Part shown: in pieces, positions 25,604-33,892 of the stretch
Layout: the number at the start of each line of letters is the position of its first letter
Numbering within the stretch: the first letter of the stretch is position 1
Made by a program: the position numbers and the translations under genes
Source of the DNA: Ruminococcus champanellensis 18P13 = JCM 17042
GTDB taxonomy: Bacteria > Bacillota > Clostridia > Oscillospirales > Ruminococcaceae
Length of the DNA: 64,000 bases
Assembly (NCBI RefSeq): GCF_000210095.1
Contig: NC_021039.1
Coordinates: 2,039,477 to 2,103,476, forward strand
Direction: 5' to 3'
Notes under the pieces: model-generated
What the model was told of the DNA's origin: nothing
The model's input: only the letters and a program-made list of their open reading frames with translations
Databases searched by the model: none

Positions 25604-25716
25604 ATTTCAGTAATTCACACGCAGCTGTGAACGGGGGTTGGTGCCTTGCAAAAGGTTGTTCCCGACGGGAATCGGCTGCGGCGGGAAAATTTCAAAACCA
25701 ATAGGAGGACTACACA
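25604..25716 (+). promoter_or_regulatory. Structured rpsB 5' leader, possible autoregulatory site
   Basis: A leader of about 105 nt between promoter and rpsB, GC-rich and able to form several hairpins (for example GTTCCC-GAC-GGGAAT) upstream of AGGAGG. Ribosomal protein S2 represses its own mRNA in other bacteria through such leaders; a match to a known motif could not be tested here. Confidence 0.35.
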
Positions 25717-26463
25717 ATGGGCGTAGTATCAATGAAGCAGCTTCTTGAAGCTGGCGTACACTTTGGTCACCAGACAAGAAGATGGAACCCGAAAATGGCT
25801 CCGTACATTTTCACCGAAAGAAACGGCATCTACATCATCGACCTGCAGAAGACCGTAAAGAAGCTTGAGGAAGCTTACATGTTCGTTCGTGATCTGTCCG
25901 CTGAGGGCAAGAGCGTTCTGTTCGTAGGTACCAAGAAGCAGGCTGGTGATTCCGTAAAGGAAGAAGCGACCCGTGCCGGCGCTTACTATGTAAACGCACG
26001 TTGGCTGGGCGGTATGATGACTAACTTCAAGACCATCCAGAGAAGACTGCAGCGTCTGGAGCAGCTCCACGCAATGGAAGCTGACGGCACATTCAACCTG
26101 CTGCCGAAGAAGGAAGTTATCAAGCTGAACCTGGAGATCGAGAAGCTGGAAAAGTTCATGGGCGGTATCAAGAACATGAAGCAGCTGCCGGGCGCACTGT
26201 TCATTGTTGACCCCCGCAAGGAAAAGATCGCTGTTGCAGAAGCTAAGAAGCTGAACATTCCGATCGTTGCAATCGTAGATACCAACTGCGATCCGGATGA
26301 AGTAGATTATGTAATCCCCGGCAACGATGATGCAATCCGTGCTGTCAAGCTGATCGCCGGCACCATCGCAAACGCAATCATCGAGGGCAAGCAGGGTGCT
26401 GACAATGCGGCTGCTGAGGCTGCACAGGAAGCTCCGGCTGAAGCTGAGGCTGCTGCTGAATAA
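25717..26463 (+). CDS. rpsB: 30S ribosomal protein S2
   Basis: A 248-residue S2: [45 protein letters not shown] are diagnostic. The last 25 residues are an Ala/Glu-rich tail typical of Firmicutes S2. First gene of the conserved rpsB-tsf-pyrH-frr cluster. A hairpin just after the stop may limit read-through into tsf. Codon use is strongly biased to preferred codons, as expected for a highly expressed gene. Confidence 0.98.
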   Translation: MGVVSMKQLLEAGVHFGHQTRRWNPKMAPYIFTERNGIYIIDLQKTVKKLEEAYMFVRDLSAEGKSVLFVGTKKQAGDSVKEEATRAGAYYVNARWLGGMMTNFKTIQRRLQRLEQLHAMEADGTFNLLPKKEVIKLNLEIEKLEKFMGGIKNMKQLPGALFIVDPRKEKIAVAEAKKLNIPIVAIVDTNCDPDEVDYVIPGNDDAIRAVKLIAGTIANAIIEGKQGADNAAAEAAQEAPAEAEAAAE

Positions 26464-26473
26464 AGAATACTTT

Positions 26474-26507
26474 AAAACCCGGATATGTTGCGATATATTC
26501 GGGTTTT
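26474..26507 (+). terminator. Hairpin between rpsB and tsf (terminator or attenuator)
   Basis: 13-bp stem AAAACCCGGATAT / ATATTCGGGTTTT (one wobble), short T-run, only 37 bp before tsf. Since tsf has no clear promoter, partial read-through is likely. Confidence 0.6.
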
Positions 26508-26543
26508 CTATACGAAGCTAAATCTGAAATGGAGGATTTCATA

Positions 26544-27467
26544 ATGGCTAATTTTTCTGCTAAGGAAGTAAATGAACTGCGCAAAAGCACCGGCGTAGGC
26601 ATCATGGACTGCAAGAAGGCTCTGATCGAGGCTGACGGTGATGTAGAAAAGGCAATCACCATTCTGCGTGAGAAGGGTCTGGCTACCCAGGCAAAGAAGG
26701 CTGGCAGAGTTGCCGCTGAGGGTCTGGTTGCTGCAATCGTAAACGAGGATCATTCCGTTGGTGCTATCGTTGAGGTGAACTCCGAGACCGACTTTGTTGC
26801 AAAGAATGCAGAATTCAAGGAATTTGTAAACAATGTTGCAAAGACTGTAATTGAGCAGAACCCTGCTGATCTGGATGCGCTGAACAATGCAAAGATGAGT
26901 GGTTCCGACAAGACCGTTGCAGAGTCCCTGCAGGATCTGTTCCTGAAGATCCGTGAGAATCTGCAGATTCGTCGGTTTGAGCGCCTGGAGGGCATTCTGG
27001 TTCCCTATGTACACGGCGACGGCAAGATCGGCGTATTGGTTCAGGTTGCATGTGAGGCTGGCGTAAAGCCTGAGGTTCTGACTGTTGCAAAGGACTGCGC
27101 ACTGCAGATTGCTGCAATGAATCCGGCTTACTTGTGCAGAGAGGAAGTTCCGGCTTCCGTTCTGGACGAGGAGAAGAAGATTCTGCTGGCACAGATGGCT
27201 GAGGATCCGAAGATGGCTTCCAAGCCTGAGCAGGTTCGTGTAAAGATCGTAGAGGGTAAGGTTGGCAAGTACTACTCCGAGAACTGCCTGCTGGAACAGG
27301 ATTTTGTCAAGGATTCTTCCATGAGTATCACCGAGTATGCAAACAGCATTGCAAAGACCATTGGTTCTGACATCAAGATCACCAAGTTCGTTCGTTACGA
27401 ACGTGGCGAGGGCATCGAGAAGCGTGCAGACAACTTTGCTGACGAAGTTGCCAGCATGATCAAGTAA
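26544..27467 (+). CDS. tsf: Elongation factor Ts
   Basis: A 307-residue EF-Ts, the guanine-nucleotide exchange factor for EF-Tu. UBA-like start (ELRKSTGVGIMDCKKALIEADGDVEKAI), conserved core with VNSETDFVAKN (the TDFV motif contacts EF-Tu) and the C-terminal dimerisation part. ATG 26544 follows GGAGG by 8 nt; an upstream in-frame ATG at 26529 lies on the ribosome site itself. Ends before a strong terminator. Confidence 0.98.
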   Translation: MANFSAKEVNELRKSTGVGIMDCKKALIEADGDVEKAITILREKGLATQAKKAGRVAAEGLVAAIVNEDHSVGAIVEVNSETDFVAKNAEFKEFVNNVAKTVIEQNPADLDALNNAKMSGSDKTVAESLQDLFLKIRENLQIRRFERLEGILVPYVHGDGKIGVLVQVACEAGVKPEVLTVAKDCALQIAAMNPAYLCREEVPASVLDEEKKILLAQMAEDPKMASKPEQVRVKIVEGKVGKYYSENCLLEQDFVKDSSMSITEYANSIAKTIGSDIKITKFVRYERGEGIEKRADNFADEVASMIK

Positions 27468-27486
27468 TCGATAGGCTATATTCCAT

Positions 27487-27525
27487 AAAGAGCACCGATG
27501 AAATTCGGTGTTCTTTATTTTTTTA
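27487..27525 (+). terminator. Rho-independent terminator after tsf
   Basis: AAAGAGCACCGA (27487-27498) pairs with TCGGTGTTCTTT (27505-27516); T-run to 27525. Confidence 0.85.
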
Positions 27526-27536
27526 TGCGATTTTAC

Positions 27537-27565
27537 TTTACAACGGGCAGGAAATAGTGTAAAAT
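27537..27565 (+). promoter_or_regulatory. SigA promoter for the pyrH-polC genes
   Basis: TTTACA (27537-27542), 17-bp spacer, TAAAAT (27560-27565), placed directly after the tsf terminator. Confidence 0.72.
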
Positions 27566-27630
27566 AAGATAGGGTGTGCTGGGTGAGATGGCGCATCCGG
27601 AACAGAATACGATAGAAGGGCATGATTGGA

Positions 27631-28341
27631 ATGGAGCCGAAGTACAAACGGATTTTATTGAAGCTCAGCGGCGAGGCACTTGCCGGTGACAAGAAATTTG
27701 GATTGAATTATGATGTAATTACGGATATTTGCAGGAGTATCAAGAAGTGTGCGGATCTGGGTGTGCAGATCGGCATCGTGGTCGGCGGTGGTAACTTCTG
27801 GCGTGGCAGAGAAAGCGGCGGTATGGACCGGACCAGAGCGGATCATATGGGCATGCTGGCCACTACCATCAACGCACTGGCCATTGCAGATGTGCTGGAA
27901 TCCCTGGGGGTTGAGGTTCGTGTGCAGACGGCGATCACCATGCAGCAGGTTGCTGAGCCTTATATCCGGAACCGGGCGATTCGCCACTTGGAAAAGCACA
28001 GGGTTGTGATCTTCGGATGCGGCACCGGCAATCCCTTCTTCTCTACGGATACAGCAGCAGCGCTCCGTGCCGTAGAGATCGAAGCCGAGGTATTCTTCAA
28101 GGCTACCATGGTGGATGGGGTATATGACAAGGATCCCCACCGCTACCCGGATGCCGTAAAGTACGAGACCCTCACCTACAGCGAGGTATTGGCAAAGGGA
28201 CTGGCTGTTATGGACAGCACCGCAGCTACCCTGTGTAAGGATAACGGCATGTCCATGCTGGTATTTAATATGGAACGCCCTGACAACATCTATGACGCTA
28301 TCATGGGTCAGGATGTGGGGACATTGATTAAGGAGAATTGA
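27631..28341 (+). CDS. pyrH: UMP kinase
   Basis: A 236-residue uridylate kinase of the amino-acid-kinase fold, making UDP from [38 protein letters not shown] and the C-terminal [15 protein letters not shown] are typical of PyrH. ATG 27631 is preferred because AAGGG is at a usable distance; ATG 27622 lies too close to it. Located in its standard place before frr. Confidence 0.97.
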   Translation: MEPKYKRILLKLSGEALAGDKKFGLNYDVITDICRSIKKCADLGVQIGIVVGGGNFWRGRESGGMDRTRADHMGMLATTINALAIADVLESLGVEVRVQTAITMQQVAEPYIRNRAIRHLEKHRVVIFGCGTGNPFFSTDTAAALRAVEIEAEVFFKATMVDGVYDKDPHRYPDAVKYETLTYSEVLAKGLAVMDSTAATLCKDNGMSMLVFNMERPDNIYDAIMGQDVGTLIKEN

Positions 28342-28343
28342 TT

Positions 28344-28898
28344 ATGAACGAACACATCAAGCTGGCAGAAGAAAAAATGGACAAGGCGCTGCAGCACCTT
28401 GCCGCTGAATTTGCTTCCATCCGTGCCGGACGTGCGAATCCGGGCATTCTCGATAAGGTAACTGTGGATTACTACGGCACGCCCACCCCTGTAAACCAGA
28501 TGGCTGCTGTCACCGTATCCGAAGCACGGATCCTGCTGATCCAGCCCTGGGACGCTTCTATGATCAAGGCTATCAACAAGGCGCTCCTGGCTTCTGATAT
28601 CGGCATCACACCTACGGATGACGGCAAGGTGATCCGCCTGGTATTCCCCCAGCTGACCGAAGACAGACGTAAGGAGATCTGCAAGTCCATCAAGAAGTAT
28701 GGGGACGAGACAAAGGTTGCAGTGCGGAACGTGCGCCGGGATACCATGGAAAAGTTCAAGGCTATGAAGAAAAACAGCGAGATTACAGAGGACGAGTTGA
28801 AGGATGCAGAAAAGAAGATCCAGAACATTACGGATAAATTCTGCACACAGACCGATTCCATGGTTTCCGACAAGGAAAAGGAAGTTATGAGCCTGTAA
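28344..28898 (+). CDS. frr: Ribosome recycling factor
   Basis: A 184-residue RRF, the usual length; it splits post-termination ribosomes with EF-G. Features: ASIRAGRANPGILDKVTVDYYGTPTPVNQMA, the VRNVRRD helix and a Lys-rich C-terminal helix. ATG 28344 lies 2 bp after the pyrH stop with GGAG 8 nt upstream. Confidence 0.98.
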   Translation: MNEHIKLAEEKMDKALQHLAAEFASIRAGRANPGILDKVTVDYYGTPTPVNQMAAVTVSEARILLIQPWDASMIKAINKALLASDIGITPTDDGKVIRLVFPQLTEDRRKEICKSIKKYGDETKVAVRNVRRDTMEKFKAMKKNSEITEDELKDAEKKIQNITDKFCTQTDSMVSDKEKEVMSL

Positions 28899-28931
28899 GC
28901 CCAATAATAGAGAAACTGATTTGGAGACGAT

Positions 28932-29672
28932 ATGGCATTTTTATCAAAACAGACTGCGCCGACTCTGCCGCCGCCGGAAAAGCGTCCCCGGCACATCGGC
29001 TTTATTCTGGACGGAAACGGCAGATGGGCAAAGAAACGGGGACTGCCCCGGAAGCTTGGCCACCGTGAGGGCGCTAAGACATTCAAAACCATTGCCCGTT
29101 ACTGTCGGAATCTGAACATTCCCTATATTTCCTTCTACGCCTTTTCCACGGAAAACTGGAAACGACCCAAGGATGAAGTGGACGCATTGATGAAGCTGTT
29201 CGACCAGTACATTGATGATGTGCGGGAATTTTTCGACCTGGAAACCAAGTTGATTTTCTTGGGGGATAAGGAACGGTTTACCCCGGAGCTGCGGGAAAAG
29301 ATGCTTGCGGTGGAACGGGATACTGCCCACTTTGACAAAATGACGATGATGATCGCCATTAACTACGGGGGCAGGGATGAGATCGTCCATGCGGCAAAGC
29401 AGGTGGCACAGCTGGCAAAGGATGGTCAGTTGGATCCGGATACCTTGACGGAGGAGCAGTTTGCCCAGTACCTGTATACCGCCGGTGTGCCGGATGTGGA
29501 TCTGCTGATCCGTCCCAGTGGAGAGCTTCGCCTGTCCAATTATATGATCTGGCAGTGCGCATACGCAGAATTTTATTTCACCAACGTGCTGTGGCCGGAT
29601 TTTTCCCCGAAGGAACTGGATAAAGCACTGATCGACTTTGCCGGTCGGGGCAGAAGATTCGGAGGGGTGTGA
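28932..29672 (+). CDS. uppS: Isoprenyl transferase (undecaprenyl diphosphate synthase)
   Basis: A 246-residue cis-prenyltransferase making the C55 lipid carrier for peptidoglycan. The P-loop HIGFILDGNGRWAKKRG has the catalytic Asp; SFYAFSTENWKRP and LIRPSGELRLSNYMIWQ bind substrate and magnesium. The first 20 residues (Pro-rich) are variable in the family. Followed by cdsA with a single base between stop and start. Confidence 0.97.
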   Translation: MAFLSKQTAPTLPPPEKRPRHIGFILDGNGRWAKKRGLPRKLGHREGAKTFKTIARYCRNLNIPYISFYAFSTENWKRPKDEVDALMKLFDQYIDDVREFFDLETKLIFLGDKERFTPELREKMLAVERDTAHFDKMTMMIAINYGGRDEIVHAAKQVAQLAKDGQLDPDTLTEEQFAQYLYTAGVPDVDLLIRPSGELRLSNYMIWQCAYAEFYFTNVLWPDFSPKELDKALIDFAGRGRRFGGV

Positions 29673-29673
29673 G

Positions 29674-30507
29674 ATGGGCATACGTCTGATCTCCTCCGCC
29701 GTGGCAAGCGCCATTGCCATTGGGGTTTTGTTGCTGCATCATACCATCGTATTCCCCATTGCCATTGCGGCGGTTTGCGTGATTCTGCTGTTTGAATTGT
29801 TCCGGGCTGGAGGGTGCCTGAAATTCCGGCTGCCTGCCGGGGTGGCATTTCTGTACGGCATGGGTCTGCCCTTTCTGGTATACTTCGATCAAACGCCCTT
29901 TCGCCCGCTGGTGGCAGTCTCTGTCTGCATTTTGCTGTTGCTCAGCTATATTCTGCTGCACGAACGCATGAGCCTGTTTCATGCACTGCTGATGGTATTC
30001 GGCACCCTGCTGATCCCATACTCCATGTGTTGCTGCATTACGCTGAACGAAAAGGACGGCATTCATGGCATTATTTATGTGGTTATGGCGTTGTGCGGTG
30101 CCTGGCTTGCGGATTCCGGCGCATATTTTGTAGGGACCTTCTGCGGCAAACACAAGCTATGCCCACAGATCAGTCCCAAGAAAACGATAGAAGGCTTCAT
30201 TGGCGGTGTTGTCACCAATGGCATTCTGTTTATCGCCTTTGCAGCAGTTTACAGCCGGATCATGGCTGCCCGGGGAGACATATTCACAGTGCATTATGTA
30301 ACCGTGTGCCTGCTGGGTATGGCATGTGCTTTGATCGGAACGGTGGGGGATCTGACCGCTTCTCTGATTAAGCGGCACTTTCAGATCAAAGACTATGGCA
30401 ACATTATGCCGGGGCATGGGGGACTTTTGGATCGGTTCGACAGTGTATTGCTTGTGGTACCGTTTTTCTGCGCTGTGCTCCAGCTAACACCCTTGTATAG
30501 TTTTTAA
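29674..30507 (+). CDS. cdsA: Phosphatidate cytidylyltransferase
   Basis: A 277-residue polytopic enzyme making CDP-diacylglycerol for phospholipid synthesis. C-terminal signature SLIKRHFQIKDYGNIMPGHGGLLDRFDS is complete, with ADSGAYFVG and SPKKTIEGFIGG upstream. ATG 29674 follows GGAGGGG. About seven membrane helices. A weak hairpin separates it from dxr. Confidence 0.96.
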   Translation: MGIRLISSAVASAIAIGVLLLHHTIVFPIAIAAVCVILLFELFRAGGCLKFRLPAGVAFLYGMGLPFLVYFDQTPFRPLVAVSVCILLLLSYILLHERMSLFHALLMVFGTLLIPYSMCCCITLNEKDGIHGIIYVVMALCGAWLADSGAYFVGTFCGKHKLCPQISPKKTIEGFIGGVVTNGILFIAFAAVYSRIMAARGDIFTVHYVTVCLLGMACALIGTVGDLTASLIKRHFQIKDYGNIMPGHGGLLDRFDSVLLVVPFFCAVLQLTPLYSF

Positions 30508-30511
30508 ACAT

Positions 30512-30547
30512 AAGGGGCTATTTTCCATTGCGGGGTAGCCTCTTTTT
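30512..30547 (+). terminator. Possible terminator between cdsA and dxr
   Basis: AAGGGGCTA (30512-30520) pairs with TAGCCTCTT (30536-30544) with one wobble, then TTTTT. Short stem, so read-through into dxr is plausible. Confidence 0.5.
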
Positions 30548-30583
30548 CCCGTGTTAACGGGTATCTTCATTGGAGGGATGGAC

Positions 30584-31726
30584 ATGAAATCAGTCGCATT
30601 ACTGGGCAGTACCGGTTCCATCGGTACCCAGGCATTGGAGGTTGCCCGGCAGCATAAACTGAACATAACCGCATTGGCTGCCCACAGCAGCGTGGAGAAA
30701 CTGGAACAGCAGGCAAGAGAATTTTCTCCCCTGTGTGTTTGCATCTACAACGAAAGGCACTATTCTGACCTGAAGCAGAGGCTTGCGGATACCAGCATCC
30801 GGGTTCTGTCCGGTATGGATGGGTTGTGCGAGATCGCACAGCAGAAGGAAGCGGACATCTTTCTCAATTCCGTGGTGGGTATGGTGGGACTGTTGCCTAC
30901 ACTGACCGCCATCGAAGCAGGGAAACCCATCGCCCTTGCCAACAAGGAAACTCTGGTTGCAGGCGGTGCACTGGTCATGGAGGCTGCAAAGCGGAAGCAT
31001 GTACCCATCTATCCGGTGGATAGTGAACATTCCGCTATTTTTCAGTGTTTGCAGGGAAATCAGCGTTCCCAGCTGCGGAAGATCATCCTCACTGCCTCTG
31101 GGGGACCATTTTTCGGAAAGACCCGGGCGGAACTGGAGCATGTAAGCATTGCGCAAGCGCTGAATCACCCGAACTGGAGTATGGGCAGCAAGATCACCAT
31201 TGACTCCGCCACCTTGATGAACAAGGGGCTGGAGTTTATTGAGGCCAAGTGGCTGTTCGATTTGCAGCCGGATCAGATCGAGATCGTGGTACATCGGCAA
31301 AGCGTGGTGCATTCCGCAGTGGAGTATCAGGATTACTCGGTGATTGCACAGCTTGGTGTGCCGGATATGAAAATCCCGATCCAGTATGCTCTGCTGTATC
31401 CGGATCGGATGCCTTGCCCCACAAAGCCCCTGTCTTTAACGGATTACGGCACGCTGACCTTTGCAAAACCGGATCTGGAAACCTTTGATTGCCTGCGCAC
31501 CTGTATTGACGCCATCACCAAGGGCGGCGCATATCCCTGCATTGCCAACGGTGCCAATGAAGCGGCTGTGGCACATTTCCTGGCAGGGGAGATTCCCTTC
31601 CTGCGGATCGGCGAACTGGTTGCAGCTGCTGTTGCCCATTTCCCCTTTATGCAGCTGAACTGCTATGAAGATGTCATGCAGGCAGATGCACAGGCTCGGG
31701 CATTTGTGGAAGAAAATCTGTTGTGA
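30584..31726 (+). CDS. dxr: 1-deoxy-D-xylulose 5-phosphate reductoisomerase
   Basis: A 380-residue DXR, second step of the MEP isoprenoid pathway. NADPH-binding start VALLGSTGSIGTQ, ANKETLVAGG, PVDSEHSAIFQCL and the SMGSKITIDSATLMNKGLE substrate motif are present. ATG 30584 is preferred because GGAGGG is 6 nt away. It supplies, with ispG two genes on, the isoprenoid units used by uppS. Confidence 0.97.
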   Translation: MKSVALLGSTGSIGTQALEVARQHKLNITALAAHSSVEKLEQQAREFSPLCVCIYNERHYSDLKQRLADTSIRVLSGMDGLCEIAQQKEADIFLNSVVGMVGLLPTLTAIEAGKPIALANKETLVAGGALVMEAAKRKHVPIYPVDSEHSAIFQCLQGNQRSQLRKIILTASGGPFFGKTRAELEHVSIAQALNHPNWSMGSKITIDSATLMNKGLEFIEAKWLFDLQPDQIEIVVHRQSVVHSAVEYQDYSVIAQLGVPDMKIPIQYALLYPDRMPCPTKPLSLTDYGTLTFAKPDLETFDCLRTCIDAITKGGAYPCIANGANEAAVAHFLAGEIPFLRIGELVAAAVAHFPFMQLNCYEDVMQADAQARAFVEENLL

Positions 31727-31789
31727 TTCTCCGGGCAGCATGATACAAAGCATGAAAGATGGCACTGCACACATTGAGAAAGGTGTATT

Positions 31790-32830
31790 ATGGTAAAGAT
31801 CATCCTTGCAATTTTCATTCTGGGCGTGATTGTGGCGCTCCACGAATTCGGACACTTTATTGTTGCCAAACTCTGCGGCATCCGGGTCAACCAGTTTGCC
31901 ATTGGCATGGGTCCGGCGATTCTGAAAAAACAGTGGGGCGAAACCGAGTATTCCCTCCGGCTGCTGCCAATCGGCGGTTTTTGCGCCATGGAAGGGGAGG
32001 ATGCGGACAGCGAGGACTCCCGGGCGTTTGGCAAAAAAAGCGTGCCCCGGCGTATGGCGGTTGTGGTTGCAGGTGCGACCATGAACATCCTGCTCGGGTT
32101 TGTGCTGCTGATTATTACCACCAGCATGGGTGATGCCATTACCACCACAACCATCAGCCGCTTTCATGCGGACGAAAATGGAAATTCCACTTCCTCCAGT
32201 GAAAGCTGCGGTTTGCAGGTGAATGATACCATTGTCCGGATCAACGGCATGCGGATCCTGACGGATACGGATCTTTCCTATAAACTGCAATACACCAACG
32301 AAAACGATTTTACAGTGGATGTGCGCCGGAACGGGGAGATTGTGACCCTGGAGCATGTGCGCTTTGAGGATACTGCAACCACCGGCAGGCTGGACTTCTG
32401 GGTATACGGTCAGAAAACTACCGTTGGCAACGTGCTTGCCTACGCAGCAAAGGACACCGTGTCCATTGCCCGGATGACCTGGGTGGGACTGCTGGATCTG
32501 ATCCGTGGAAACGTGGGATTCCACGATATGTCCGGACCGGTAGGCATCGTCAACGCCATTGGAGAGGCTGCAACCATCGGGGAAACCCTCCGGGAGCATG
32601 TTATGTCCCTGTTGGCACTGTCCACCCTTGTGACCATCAATCTGGGATTCTGTAATCTGCTGCCTTTACCGGCACTGGATGGGGGAAGACTGGTATTTCT
32701 CATCATTGAAGCCATCCGCCGCAAGCCTGTCAAGCCAGAGCATGAGGGCATGGTACATTTGGTAGGCATGGCACTGCTGATGTTGTTGATGCTGGCAGTG
32801 ACCTATAACGACATTGCAAAACTGATTTGA
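31790..32830 (+). CDS. rseP: RseP-family site-2 zinc metalloprotease
   Basis: A 346-residue intramembrane protease. Helix 1 carries the zinc motif HEFGH (residues 18-22); a PDZ domain (about 110-190, SCGLQVNDTIVRINGMRI) is inserted; the third ligand lies in LPLPALDGGRLVF. Such enzymes (RasP, RseP) cleave anti-sigma factors and signal peptide remnants. Placement between dxr and ispG is standard in clostridia. Confidence 0.95.
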   Translation: MVKIILAIFILGVIVALHEFGHFIVAKLCGIRVNQFAIGMGPAILKKQWGETEYSLRLLPIGGFCAMEGEDADSEDSRAFGKKSVPRRMAVVVAGATMNILLGFVLLIITTSMGDAITTTTISRFHADENGNSTSSSESCGLQVNDTIVRINGMRILTDTDLSYKLQYTNENDFTVDVRRNGEIVTLEHVRFEDTATTGRLDFWVYGQKTTVGNVLAYAAKDTVSIARMTWVGLLDLIRGNVGFHDMSGPVGIVNAIGEAATIGETLREHVMSLLALSTLVTINLGFCNLLPLPALDGGRLVFLIIEAIRRKPVKPEHEGMVHLVGMALLMLLMLAVTYNDIAKLI

Positions 32831-32845
32831 TAAAGGAGAAAAATC

Positions 32846-33883
32846 ATGCGAACAATAAAACCGGTAAAAGTAGGGGATTGCCTGTTGGACGGCAAGCATA
32901 TTTATATCCAGTCCATGCTGAACCGACGTTCCGATGATATTGCAGGCAGCGTGGAACAGGCGCTTGCCCTGGAACAGGCAGGCTGTGAAATTGTCCGTGC
33001 AGCCATTCCGGATATGGACGCAGTCCGGCTGGTGGGAGCGCTGAAGGAAAAACTGCGCATTCCACTGGTGGCGGACATCCACTTTGACTACCGACTTGCC
33101 ATTGAAGCCGCCGCCGCTGGCGTGGATAAGATCCGGATCAATCCGGGCAACATTGGGGATATGGATCGGGTCAGACAGGTGGTAGAAGCCTGCAAATCCC
33201 GGCAGATTCCCATCCGCATCGGGGTCAACTCCGGTTCTCTGGAAAAGGAGCTTTTAGCAAAGTACGGAGCACCTACTCCGGAGGCGCTGGTGGAAAGCGC
33301 ACTGGGGCATGTGGCGATCCTGAACCGGTTCGATTTTGACGATATCGTGATCTCCATCAAATCCTCCGATGTACCCACCATGATCCGGGCATACCGGCTG
33401 GCGGCACAGAAATGTCCTTATCCGCTGCACCTTGGGGTCACGGAAGCGGGCACGGAGCGCATGGGGCTGATCAAATCTGCCATTGGCATCGGCGCTTTGC
33501 TGGCGGATGACATCGGGGAAACCATCCGGGTTTCTCTGACGGATGATCCCATCAAGGAAATTGCTGCTGCCCGGGATATTCTCAAGGGCGTGGGCAAGCG
33601 GAAGGGTGTACAGATCGTATCCTGTCCCACATGCGGCAGAACCCGGATCGACCTGGTGAAAGCGGCAAAGGAAGTGGAAGCCGCTGTGGCAAACCTGGAC
33701 AAGGACATTAAGATCGCAGTCATGGGGTGCATCGTCAATGGTCCGGGAGAAGCTCGTGAGGCTGATATCGGCGTGGCAGGCGGCGACGGCTGCGCCGTGA
33801 TCTTCAAAAAGGATCAGTGCCTGCGCAAGATTCCGGAATCGGAGATCGTGCCGGAACTGTTAAAGGAAATCGAAAAGCTGTAA
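32846..33883 (+). CDS. ispG: 4-hydroxy-3-methylbut-2-enyl diphosphate synthase (flavodoxin/ferredoxin)
   Basis: A 345-residue IspG of the short two-domain type. The TIM barrel (VADIHFDYRLAIEAAAAGVDKIRINPGNIG) is followed by the [4Fe-4S] domain with CPTCGRT and MGCIVNGPGEA. It converts MEcPP to HMBPP in the MEP pathway. ATG 32846 with GGAG upstream. First residues read KPVKVGD, as expected. Confidence 0.97.
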   Translation: MRTIKPVKVGDCLLDGKHIYIQSMLNRRSDDIAGSVEQALALEQAGCEIVRAAIPDMDAVRLVGALKEKLRIPLVADIHFDYRLAIEAAAAGVDKIRINPGNIGDMDRVRQVVEACKSRQIPIRIGVNSGSLEKELLAKYGAPTPEALVESALGHVAILNRFDFDDIVISIKSSDVPTMIRAYRLAAQKCPYPLHLGVTEAGTERMGLIKSAIGIGALLADDIGETIRVSLTDDPIKEIAAARDILKGVGKRKGVQIVSCPTCGRTRIDLVKAAKEVEAAVANLDKDIKIAVMGCIVNGPGEAREADIGVAGGDGCAVIFKKDQCLRKIPESEIVPELLKEIEKL

Positions 33884-33892
33884 GGTGATTGC

